Shown piece after piece: positions 1-6,258 of a stretch of 6,258 nucleotides of DNA. Position numbers and translations under genes: made by a program. The notes below the pieces were generated by a model, which saw only the letters and a list, made by a program, of their open reading frames with translations, did not search any database and was not told the origin of the DNA. The DNA comes from Actinomycetes bacterium. GTDB taxonomy: Bacteria > Actinomycetota > Actinomycetes > S36-B12. The stretch spans positions 1-6,258 of the forward strand of contig JAUHZW010000124.1 in the NCBI GenBank assembly GCA_030425745.1, written 5' to 3'. Within the stretch, counting starts at the first letter, position 1. The number at the start of each line of letters is the position of its first letter.

Positions 1-1577
<1,577 letters not shown>

Positions 1578-1580
<3 letters not shown>

Positions 1581-1681
1581 CTGCAGACTTGGACCGCCTC
1601 CCGGCCCATATCTGACTTCTCAGTGCGGAATGTCCGATTAGTCGCAGAATTGAACCGGGAACCGGTGCAAATCTGCACTCA
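1578..1681. repeat. 104-bp imperfect palindrome between pgm and rnj
   Basis: The plus strand from 1578 and the minus strand from 1681 downwards align without gaps over 37 positions, with 28 identical (TGACTGCAGACTTGG against TGAGTGCAGATTTGC at the tips). The arms are 1578-1614 and 1645-1681, around a 30-nt centre that itself holds CGGA-ATG-TCCG (1626-1636). The left arm begins with the pgm stop codon. Four of the nine mismatches become G-U pairs in RNA made from the minus strand, and none do in plus-strand RNA, so a transcript running on from rnj would fold better. It may be a bidirectional transcription end, a REP/MITE-like dispersed element, or both. No T-run follows either arm, so a classical intrinsic terminator is not shown. 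Confidence 0.75.
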
Positions 1682-1755
1682 GGCCTCGATACCCACGGAG
1701 TCCTGTCCTGCGGGACTCGCTCCGCTCATTCCTCGTCAGGCCTCGACCACCACGG
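1679..1755. repeat. Direct repeat of the 3' end of rnj (copies 1679-1698 and 1736-1755)
   Basis: Two 20-bp copies share 17 of 20 bases, beginning with the identical TCAGGCCTCGA and ending with CCCACGG or CCACCACGG-like sequence. The right copy holds the last codons and TGA stop of rnj on the minus strand. The left copy lies 57 bp further downstream of rnj, and its TGA coincides with the tip of the 104-bp palindrome. The 37 bp between the copies contain the small hairpin at 1698-1718. A short duplication or insertion behind the rnj stop codon would explain this; chance similarity is unlikely but not excluded. Confidence 0.6.
1698..1718. terminator. Small hairpin downstream of rnj, possible terminator
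   Basis: GAGTCC (1698-1703) pairs with GGACTC (1713-1718), giving a 6-bp GC-rich stem. On the plus strand a T-G wobble and one more G-C pair extend it around a 5-nt loop. It lies 18 nt beyond the rnj stop codon in the direction of rnj transcription. There is no T-run after it, so it would have to be a U-less actinobacterial terminator or simply part of a repeat. Confidence 0.3.
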
Positions 1756-3415
1756 GGATGATCATCGGCCGCCGCTTGTGCCGGGAGTTGACCCACTTGC
1801 CGACCACCCGGCGGATCCGCTGCTGCAGTTCGTGGGTCTCGTCGGCCCCGTCGTCCAGCGCCTTCTGCACTGCGTCGGTGACCTGATCGGTCAGGGCCTT
1901 CTCCAGATCGCTGTCGCCGCCGAAGCCCCGGGCGTGGATCTCCGGGCCGACCACGATCTTCCCGTCGACGATGTCGACCGCCACAAAGATCGAGATGAAT
2001 CCCTCTTCGCCGAGCACCCGCCGATCCTTGAGCGACGTCTCCGTGACGTCACCCACACCGGAGCCGTCCACGTAGACGAAGCCCACCGGCACGTACCCGA
2101 CCACGGACAGAACCCCGTCTCTGAGGTCCATGACGACGCCGTCCTCGGCGATCGTGACCCGCTCCTCCGGCACGCCGACGCTCTGCGCCACCTCGGCGTT
2201 CGCGCGCATGTGGCGCCACTCTCCATGGATGGGCAGGACGTTGCGCGGCTTGACGATGTTGTAGACGTAGCGGAGCTCACCCGCCGCCGCATGGCCTGAC
2301 ACATGCACGAGCGCATTGCCCTTGTGGACGACGTGGGCGCCGAGCTTGGCCAGCCCGTTGATGACACGGAAGACCGCGTTCTCATTGCCCGGGATGAGCG
2401 ACGAGGCGAGCACGACCGTGTCGCTGGGACCGACGCTGATGGGGTGATCGCGGTTCGCGATCCGCGAGAGGACCGCCATCGGCTCACCCTGTGAACCGGT
2501 GCAGATCAGCACGGCCTCGTCATCGGGCAGATCGGGAAGGTCATCCGACGACACCAGCATGCCGCCCGGGATGGTCAGATACCCCAGATCCCGCGCGATC
2601 CCCATGTTGCGGACCATCGAGCGTCCGACGAACGCGATCTTGCGGTCATGCAGCGCAGCCATGTCGATGATCTGCTGGATGCGGTGCACGTGCGAGGCGA
2701 AGGACGCCACGATGATCCGACCCTCGGCGCGCAGGAAGACCGCATCGAGCACCGGAACGATGTCCTTCTCGCTGCTGACGAACCCCGGCACCTCGGCGTT
2801 CGTGCTGTCGACCATCAGGAGGTCGACGCCCTCATCGCCGAGACGGGCGAAGCCGTTGAGGTCGGTGATGCGGCCGTCGAGCGGCACCTGGTCCATCTTG
2901 AAGTCTCCGGTGTGGAGCACCGTTCCGGCCGGGGTGCGGATCGCCAGCGCCATGGCGTCGGGGATGGAGTGGTTGACCGCCATGAACTCCACCGTGAACG
3001 GTCCCAGTTCCAGCTGGGCACCGTCGGGGACGACCTCGATCACCGGCGTCAGTCGATGCTCGCGCATCTTCGACTCCACGAAGGCGACCGTCAGCTGCGA
3101 CCCGTGGATCGGGATGTCACCGCGCAGGCGCAGCAGGTACGGCAGCGCCCCGATGTGGTCCTCGTGGCCGTGGGTGAGCACGACAGCCTCGATGTCGTCG
3201 AGACGATCCTCGATCGGACCGAAGTCGGGGAGGATCAGATCGACCCCCGGCTGGTCCTCCTCGGGGAACAGCACCCCGCAGTCGACGATGAGCAGTCGCC
3301 CGTCGAACTCGAAGACCGTCATATTGCGGCCGATCTCGCCGAGACCGCCCAGAGCGACGATCCTGAGTGCACCCTCGGCGAGGGCAGGCGGCGGCGGGAG
3401 TTTCACATGGCTCAT
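1736..3415 (-). CDS. rnj: Ribonuclease J
   Basis: A metallo-beta-lactamase/beta-CASP ribonuclease of 559 residues with 5'-exo- and endonuclease activity in RNA maturation and decay. It is close to the mycobacterial enzyme in length. Visible features are an N-terminal lactamase fold with the zinc motif HGHEDH at residues 82-87 (bases 3172-3155), further metal ligands in NHS (His149) and HTGD (Asp171), the beta-CASP part with MVDSTN (Asp203) and SHVH (241-244), the later HVSGH (371-375) and PIHGE (His397), and a C-terminal domain from about residue 450. The ATG at 3415 is chosen because AGGA lies 7 nt upstream and conserved sequence starts soon after. The frame stays open further upstream, but that stretch overlaps dapA and has no family similarity. 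It is the last gene of the thyX-dapA-rnj operon, 16 bp after dapA. The same order occurs in Mycobacterium tuberculosis (Rv2754c-Rv2752c). Confidence 0.96.
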   Translation of the reverse strand: MSHVKLPPPPALAEGALRIVALGGLGEIGRNMTVFEFDGRLLIVDCGVLFPEEDQPGVDLILPDFGPIEDRLDDIEAVVLTHGHEDHIGALPYLLRLRGDIPIHGSQLTVAFVESKMREHRLTPVIEVVPDGAQLELGPFTVEFMAVNHSIPDAMALAIRTPAGTVLHTGDFKMDQVPLDGRITDLNGFARLGDEGVDLLMVDSTNAEVPGFVSSEKDIVPVLDAVFLRAEGRIIVASFASHVHRIQQIIDMAALHDRKIAFVGRSMVRNMGIARDLGYLTIPGGMLVSSDDLPDLPDDEAVLICTGSQGEPMAVLSRIANRDHPISVGPSDTVVLASSLIPGNENAVFRVINGLAKLGAHVVHKGNALVHVSGHAAAGELRYVYNIVKPRNVLPIHGEWRHMRANAEVAQSVGVPEERVTIAEDGVVMDLRDGVLSVVGYVPVGFVYVDGSGVGDVTETSLKDRRVLGEEGFISIFVAVDIVDGKIVVGPEIHARGFGGDSDLEKALTDQVTDAVQKALDDGADETHELQQRIRRVVGKWVNSRHKRRPMIIPVVVEA

Positions 3416-3422
3416 CAGTCGT

Positions 3423-3426
3423 TCCT
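3423..3426 (-). promoter_or_regulatory. Ribosome binding site of rnj
   Basis: AGGA on the minus strand, 7 nt before the ATG at 3415 and inside the 16-bp gap after the dapA stop. It decides the rnj start against the longer open frame reaching back into dapA. Confidence 0.7.
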
Positions 3427-3431
3427 GTCGG

Positions 3432-4343
3432 TCAGGCGGTGAAGCCGGTGACGCCGCCCTCGGCGAGGTCGCGGCGCAGGACGTCGCGCTGCGCGTCCGT
3501 GGCATCGATGAGCGGCAGGCGGACGGGGCCGCCGGGAAGATCCTGCATCTCCAGCGCGGCCTTGGTGAGGATGACGCCCTGCGTGCGGAAGCACCCGGTG
3601 TAGACGGGGAGCAGGGCGGCGTTGATCTCGGCGGCACGGCCCGGATCGCCCGCGGCGAGGGCCTCGGCCATGTCCTTGAGCCGATCCCCGACGAGGTGGC
3701 CGACGACCGAGATCATCCCGGCTGCCCCCACCGACAGCAGGGGCAGGTTGAGGATGTCATCGCCGGAGTACCAGGCGAGCCCGGTCGTCCGCATGCCCCA
3801 CTGAGCGAAGTCGAGGTCGCCCTTGGCGTCCTTGTTGGCCACGATGCGCGGGTGCTCGGCCAGCCGCTGGAGGGTGTCGAGCTCGATGGCCGTGCCGGTG
3901 CGCTTGGGGATGTCGTAGGTGATCATCGGCAGGTCGGTGGCGTCCGCGATGGCCGTGAAGTGCCGGAAGAGCCCCTCCTGCGGGGGACGGTTGTAGTACG
4001 GGGTCACGGCCATGACACCGTGGGCGCCGGTCTTGGCCGCCGCCTGCGCGGCCTCGATCGAGTGGCGGGTGTCGTTCGTGCCGACCCCCGCGACGATGGT
4101 GGCGCGATCGCCGACGGCCTCCAGCACCGCATGGAGAACGGCGAGGTCCTCGGCGTCGGACTTGGTCGCCGACTCGCCCGTCGTGCCGTTCACGACCAGG
4201 CCGTCATGGCGGAGCTCATCCACCAGGTGGACCGCCAGACGCTGGGCGCCGTCGAGATCCAGTGAACCGTCGGAGTGGAAGGGGGTGACCATCGCGGTCA
4301 GCATCACCCCGAAGGGATGGGTCTGCGTCATGGGGCCGGGCAT
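3432..4343 (-). CDS. dapA: 4-hydroxy-tetrahydrodipicolinate synthase (DHDPS)
   Basis: Condenses pyruvate with aspartate semialdehyde in the first committed step to diaminopimelate and lysine, in the cytoplasm. The family is a TIM barrel, usually a homotetramer. Numbered from the ATG at 4343 (303 residues), the Schiff-base lysine is Lys171 in NKDAKGD. Tyr143 (TYDIP) and Arg148 (KRTG) match E. coli Tyr133 and Arg138. NGTTGES carries the proton-relay threonines, and TPYYNRP the further tyrosine pair. These favour DapA over sialate-lyase-type relatives. The start is uncertain. The ATG at 4343 gives MPGPMTQT and sits 7 nt after a TAGCCT box, fitting a leaderless mRNA. The ATG at 4331 would give 299 residues. 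Neither has a convincing ribosome binding site. An open frame extends upstream to 4430 but runs inside thyX. The gene lies 23 bp after thyX and 16 bp before rnj. Confidence 0.94.
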   Translation of the reverse strand: MPGPMTQTHPFGVMLTAMVTPFHSDGSLDLDGAQRLAVHLVDELRHDGLVVNGTTGESATKSDAEDLAVLHAVLEAVGDRATIVAGVGTNDTRHSIEAAQAAAKTGAHGVMAVTPYYNRPPQEGLFRHFTAIADATDLPMITYDIPKRTGTAIELDTLQRLAEHPRIVANKDAKGDLDFAQWGMRTTGLAWYSGDDILNLPLLSVGAAGMISVVGHLVGDRLKDMAEALAAGDPGRAAEINAALLPVYTGCFRTQGVILTKAALEMQDLPGGPVRLPLIDATDAQRDVLRRDLAEGGVTGFTA

Positions 4344-4350
4344 GAGCCCA

Positions 4351-4356
4351 AGGCTA
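4351..4356 (-). promoter_or_regulatory. Possible -10 box for an internal dapA-rnj promoter
   Basis: TAGCCT on the minus strand fits the actinobacterial TANNNT -10 pattern. It lies in the thyX-dapA gap with 7 nt (TGGGCTC) between it and the ATG at 4343. That spacing would place the transcription start at or next to the A of ATG, giving a leaderless dapA-rnj mRNA. I see no -35 consensus upstream. Confidence 0.4.
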
Positions 4357-4366
4357 GCGCCTGCCG

Positions 4367-5092
4367 CTACGGCGCGACCCGGCCGTTCGCCACGAACGCG
4401 GCATGGGTGAGCGGCATGAGTCGCGCCCACTCCTCCTCGTAGCGCTCGGCGACCATCTCGATCTCCCGCTGCGGGTAGGACGGGAAGTGCGAGTCGTCCG
4501 CCTTGCGTCGCAGCGACAGGAAGTTCATGAGGGATCGGGCGTTCAGGGTCACATAGGCGCTGGAGTAGATCGAGACGGGAAGGACCATGCGCGCGACCTC
4601 GCGCGCGATGCCCGCCTCCAGCATCTCCTGATAGGCCGCATAGGAGGTGGCGCAGGACGCACGCATGGCGGAGTCGATGAGCGCGTACTGGGCATCGTCA
4701 CCGGGGAGGAACTCATAGGCACCGGTCTTGCCGACCTGCACCACCGCCCGCTCACGATTCGGGACATAGAAGACCGGCTGCAGCTCCCGGTAGCGGCCGG
4801 ACTCCTCGTTATAGCTGGCGATGCGGTGCCGCATGTGCTCGCGCCACACGAAGATGGGGGCCTGGACGAAGAAGGTCATCGAGTTGTGCTCGAACGGACT
4901 TCCATGGCGCTCGCGCATCAGGTAGTTGATGAGCCCACGGGAACGCTCCGCGTCGCCGTCGACATCCTCCAGCGACTGCTCCCCGGCCGTGGACACCCGT
5001 GCCGCGAAGATGACATCCGCGTCGGTGGCACTGCCTCGGACGAGCTCGACGGTCACATCGCTGCGGAAGGTGATCTGGTCCTGTGAGGTCAC
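4367..5092 (-). CDS. thyX: FAD-dependent thymidylate synthase ThyX
   Basis: Methylates dUMP to dTMP using methylene-tetrahydrofolate and reduced flavin; it is unrelated in fold to ThyA. The protein has 241 residues, within the usual family length. The ThyX signature RHRxxSxNExSxRY is complete: Arg88-His89-Arg90, Ser93, Asn95-Glu96, Ser98, Arg100-Tyr101 (bases 4831-4790). Upstream is HGSPFEH (63-69) and towards the C-terminus LNARSLMNFLSLR (183-195), both typical of the flavin- and dUMP-binding parts. The GTG at 5092 is the chosen start; only weak AG-rich sequence precedes it, while a TAGGCT box ends 6 nt before it, as expected for a leaderless message. It is the first gene of the operon with dapA and rnj and is divergent from the acetyltransferase gene. 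Whether the organism also carries thyA cannot be seen here. Confidence 0.96.
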   Translation of the reverse strand: MTSQDQITFRSDVTVELVRGSATDADVIFAARVSTAGEQSLEDVDGDAERSRGLINYLMRERHGSPFEHNSMTFFVQAPIFVWREHMRHRIASYNEESGRYRELQPVFYVPNRERAVVQVGKTGAYEFLPGDDAQYALIDSAMRASCATSYAAYQEMLEAGIAREVARMVLPVSIYSSAYVTLNARSLMNFLSLRRKADDSHFPSYPQREIEMVAERYEEEWARLMPLTHAAFVANGRVAP

Positions 5093-5098
5093 CCCGCG

Positions 5099-5104
5099 AG
5101 CCTA
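5099..5104 (-). promoter_or_regulatory. Likely -10 box of the thyX operon promoter (leaderless)
   Basis: TAGGCT on the minus strand fits TANNNT. Exactly 6 nt (CGCGGG) separate it from the GTG at 5092, so the expected transcription start is the G of the start codon. A -35 element at 17-bp spacing would fall at 5122-5127 (CCTCTC, not consensus), which is also the ribosome-binding region of the divergent acetyltransferase gene. Confidence 0.5.
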
Positions 5105-5122
5105 CCGGCGGTTCGGCGGGTG

Positions 5123-5127
5123 AGAGG
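5123..5127 (+). promoter_or_regulatory. Ribosome binding site of the acetyltransferase gene
   Basis: AGAGG with 7 nt to the ATG at 5135. It favours that ATG over the in-frame GTG at 5120, which has no site at a useful distance. Confidence 0.65.
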
Positions 5128-5134
5128 CTCAGGC

Positions 5135-5665
5135 ATGCCCACCTCCGGAGTCCGCCCAGCCGCCATGGCCGATGCCGGCCAGATCGGGATGATCAACGCC
5201 GCCGCATGGCGAGACCGCCTCGCCGGGATCCTCCCGGCGGAGATCCTCGAGAGTCTCTCGGGCGATGACCTCGGGATGGTCTGGGCGAGCGGAATCCTGA
5301 ACCCGCCGACACCCCAGCACCTGGTTCTGGTGGCCGTGGAGGGGGACGACGTCCTCGGCTACGCCGCCCTCGGCCCGAGCGCCGATCCCGATGCCGACGA
5401 CCAGACCGCTGAACTGGTCGCCCTGGAGGTCGCCCCCGAGCATCAGCGGTCCGGCCACGGGTCGCGTCTCATCGCGGCCGCGGCGGACGTGTGCCGTGAG
5501 GCGGGCATGACGTCGGTGTCGGTGTGGTGCCCGGTGTCCGACGGGGTGCGGCGTGGGTTCCTGCAATCAGCAGGCTGGGGGCCGGACTCGGCCCGGCGCG
5601 ACCTGCAGGTCGGCCCCGCCGACACCGATGTCGTCCGTGAAGTGCGCCTGGTCACCGCCCTCTGA
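5135..5665 (+). CDS. GNAT-family N-acetyltransferase
   Basis: A 176-residue protein of the GNAT fold, which transfers an acetyl group from acetyl-CoA to an amine; the substrate cannot be told. The acetyl-CoA signature is clear: a beta strand LVALEVAP (94-101) followed by Gln104-Arg105-Ser106-Gly107-His108-Gly109-Ser110, the Q/RxxGxG/A pyrophosphate loop, and then helix RLIAAAADVCREAG. The late part GFLQSAGW (141-148) is the usual GNAT motif-B sequence. The N-terminal part begins VRPAAMADAGQIGMINAAAWRDRL, typical of small-molecule or RimI-like acetyltransferases. There is no signal peptide or membrane segment, so it should be cytoplasmic. It is divergent from thyX across 42 bp and ends at a strong hairpin. 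It may be co-controlled with thyX only because of this shared gap. A symbol such as rimI would be unsupported. Confidence 0.88.
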   Translation: MPTSGVRPAAMADAGQIGMINAAAWRDRLAGILPAEILESLSGDDLGMVWASGILNPPTPQHLVLVAVEGDDVLGYAALGPSADPDADDQTAELVALEVAPEHQRSGHGSRLIAAAADVCREAGMTSVSVWCPVSDGVRRGFLQSAGWGPDSARRDLQVGPADTDVVREVRLVTAL

Positions 5666-5709
5666 ACGCGTATCGAACAGCAGCGAGGGTCAGGACTCGC
5701 GCATGGAGA

Positions 5710-5750
5710 AGCCGGCGAGTCCCCCGCGCTCGCCGGCTGATCTCATTCTT
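5710..5750 (+). terminator. Terminator-like hairpin after the acetyltransferase gene
   Basis: AGCCGGCGAG (5710-5719) and CTCGCCGGCT (5729-5738) form a perfect 10-bp GC-rich stem with a 9-nt loop, 44 nt after the stop codon. The following GATCTCATTCTT is only moderately T-rich. On the minus strand the hairpin is followed by TTCTCC, so it could also stop transcripts arriving from the response-regulator gene. Confidence 0.7.
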
Positions 5751-5781
5751 CGGAGAATTGGACACCGCTGCGAGCGTGCAC

Positions 5782-5801
5782 TGTCCCCACCTGGGGGGAC
5801 A
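5782..5801 (-). terminator. Hairpin downstream of the response-regulator gene, possible terminator
   Basis: TGTCCCC (5782-5788) and GGGGACA (5795-5801) form a 7-bp stem with a 6-nt loop, 18 nt beyond the stop codon of the minus-strand gene. No U-run follows in that direction (GTGCACGC), so terminator function is only suggested by position. Confidence 0.4.
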
Positions 5802-5819
5802 TTCCGGGATATGACCGGG

Positions 5820-5839
5820 TCAGGCCCCCGGGGGCCTGA
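5820..5839. repeat. Perfect 20-bp palindrome over the response-regulator stop codon
   Basis: TCAGGCCCCC at 5820-5829 is the exact reverse complement of 5830-5839, with no loop. It contains the minus-strand TGA stop and codes for the last residues RPPGA. It could add to the 3' hairpins of this message, bind a symmetric protein, or be a by-product of GC-rich coding. Confidence 0.7.
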
Positions 5840-6258
5840 GGAGGCCGTCCCGATTCGCCTCGGCATACAGCTGCGTCCGAGTGCGGGCGGGCCGCCCCAC
5901 CTGCTGGTACTTCGCGCGGACCCGGTCGAGGTACTCCTTGACCGTGTGCGGCGAGATGTCCATCCGCCGGGCAACCGCCGTGAGCTTCAGCCCCGACGCA
6001 TAGAGCCGCAGCGCGTCGAGCTCCCGCGGACTCAGGTCCGGCGTGTCCGACGCGGCTGCCAGAGTCGAGGCGAGCTCCACCGACAGGTAGATCTCCTCTC
6101 GGGCGACCGACTCGAGGGCCTCAGCCAGCTGCTCGTACGAGACCCGCTTGGGGACGAAGCCGAGGGCACCGGCAGCCATCCCCGCCCGGATCGCGACCGG
6201 ATTGTCGAAGGCGCTGATCAACAGCACGTCGATGCCGGCCTCCCGGATCGCCCGACAG
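5820..6258 (-). CDS. LuxR/NarL-type response regulator, N-terminus cut by window edge
   Basis: DNA-binding response regulator of a two-component system; 145 C-terminal codons are visible. The frame is open to the right edge and reads CRAIREAGID before VLLISAFDNP, so the GTG at 6227 lies inside the receiver domain and is not the start. Visible are receiver strand 4 (VLLISAF, with the switch Ser), strand 5 (ALGFVPK, the conserved receiver Lys at 6149-6147) and the last receiver helix. Then comes a LuxR-type helix-turn-helix starting at LSPRELDALRLYASG (about 6035), with the recognition region near ISPHTVKEYLDRVR. The phosphoacceptor Asp lies outside the window. The tail GRPARTRTQLYAEANRDGLL resembles actinobacterial regulators of this type. 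It converges on the acetyltransferase gene. A partner histidine kinase, if adjacent, would be to the right. Confidence 0.92.
   Translation of the reverse strand, partial: CRAIREAGIDVLLISAFDNPVAIRAGMAAGALGFVPKRVSYEQLAEALESVAREEIYLSVELASTLAAASDTPDLSPRELDALRLYASGLKLTAVARRMDISPHTVKEYLDRVRAKYQQVGRPARTRTQLYAEANRDGLLRPPGA

Larger units (their letters stand above)
5666..5819. other. Gene-free convergent gap rich in inverted repeats
   Basis: Apart from the main hairpin at 5710-5738, this gap holds GGACTCGC (5693-5700), which can pair with GCGAGTCC (5715-5722) and so competes with that hairpin; ATTCT-TCGG-AGAAT (5745-5758); and TGTCCCC-6 nt-GGGGACA (5782-5801). A plus-strand open frame starting at 5703 runs through the gap but is the in-register antisense of the response regulator, so it is not called. 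Confidence 0.7.

Noticed and set aside
1666..1679. GTGCA-AATC-TGCAC as a separate hairpin or operator
   Set aside because: Only 5 bp, and it lies within the right arm of the larger palindrome, which explains it better.
1581..1735. Mobile element or small gene in the pgm-rnj gap
   Set aside because: No open frame with a ribosome binding site and family similarity; the inverted repeats are imperfect and no target duplication is evident at both ends.
3416..3637. 74-codon N-terminal extension of rnj
   Set aside because: It overlaps dapA coding sequence in another frame, is Arg/Ser/Pro-rich shadow sequence, and a good AGGA site marks the ATG at 3415.
2499..4265. Long plus-strand open frame opposite rnj and dapA
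   Set aside because: It crosses two well-identified minus-strand genes; its Arg/Ser-rich composition is typical of antisense frames in GC-rich DNA.
4344..4430. Upstream extension of dapA
   Set aside because: It runs into the end of thyX, and the residues have no similarity to the start of DapA proteins.
4403..5086. Plus-strand open frame opposite thyX
   Set aside because: Antisense to a complete ThyX with full signature motif; no recognisable domain.
5120..5122. GTG as the start of the acetyltransferase gene
   Set aside because: No ribosome binding site at a suitable distance; AGAGG is correctly placed for the ATG at 5135. It remains a minor alternative.
6225..6227. GTG as the start of the response-regulator gene
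   Set aside because: It falls inside receiver strand 4, and the frame continues open to the window edge with receiver-like residues.
5703..6258. Plus-strand open frame running to the right edge
   Set aside because: It is the exact in-register antisense of the response-regulator codons, and its beginning lies in the terminator hairpin.

Overview
This is a GC-rich window with the look of an actinobacterial (Actinomycetota) chromosome. The evidence is the strong GC codon bias, GTG starts, a TANNNT-type -10 box set directly against a GTG start, and the gene order thyX-dapA-rnj, which is also found in mycobacteria. I would not name a genus from this sequence. It is mostly a housekeeping region. 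I see no transposase, phage gene, CRISPR array, tRNA or rRNA.

Layout from left to right. (1) Positions 1-1580, + strand: the 3' part of a phosphoglucomutase gene (pgm), cut by the left edge about 20-25 codons after its true start. (2) Positions 1581-1735: a gene-free gap between convergent genes. It is largely filled by a long imperfect palindrome (1578-1681), a small hairpin (1698-1718) and a near-copy of the last 20 bp of the next gene. (3) Positions 5092-1736, - strand: a compact operon of thyX (flavin-dependent thymidylate synthase), dapA (4-hydroxy-tetrahydrodipicolinate synthase) and rnj (ribonuclease J), with gaps of only 23 and 16 bp. (4) Positions 5093-5134: a 42-bp divergent promoter region. 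(5) Positions 5135-5665, + strand: a GNAT-family acetyltransferase. (6) Positions 5666-5819: a second gene-free convergent gap, packed with inverted repeats that include a clear terminator-like hairpin. (7) Positions 5820-6258, - strand: the C-terminal part of a response regulator with a LuxR-type DNA-binding domain, cut by the right edge.

The three operon genes serve growth. ThyX makes dTMP for DNA, DapA opens the lysine/diaminopimelate branch that feeds peptidoglycan, and RNase J matures and degrades RNA. Pgm links glycolysis to nucleotide-sugar and glycogen metabolism and is a separate transcription unit. The acetyltransferase has no assignable substrate. The response regulator probably has a partner kinase beyond the right edge, but that is inference.

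The signals most worth a second look are non-coding. The first is the 104-bp palindrome whose arms begin at stop-codon triplets and whose transition differences all favour G-U pairing in the rnj-sense RNA. The second is the duplicated end of rnj. The third is the pair of TAGNCT boxes 6-7 nt before the thyX and dapA starts, which suggests leaderless mRNAs. The fourth is the overlapping, mutually exclusive hairpins after the acetyltransferase gene. I found no clear sign of a new multi-gene system.
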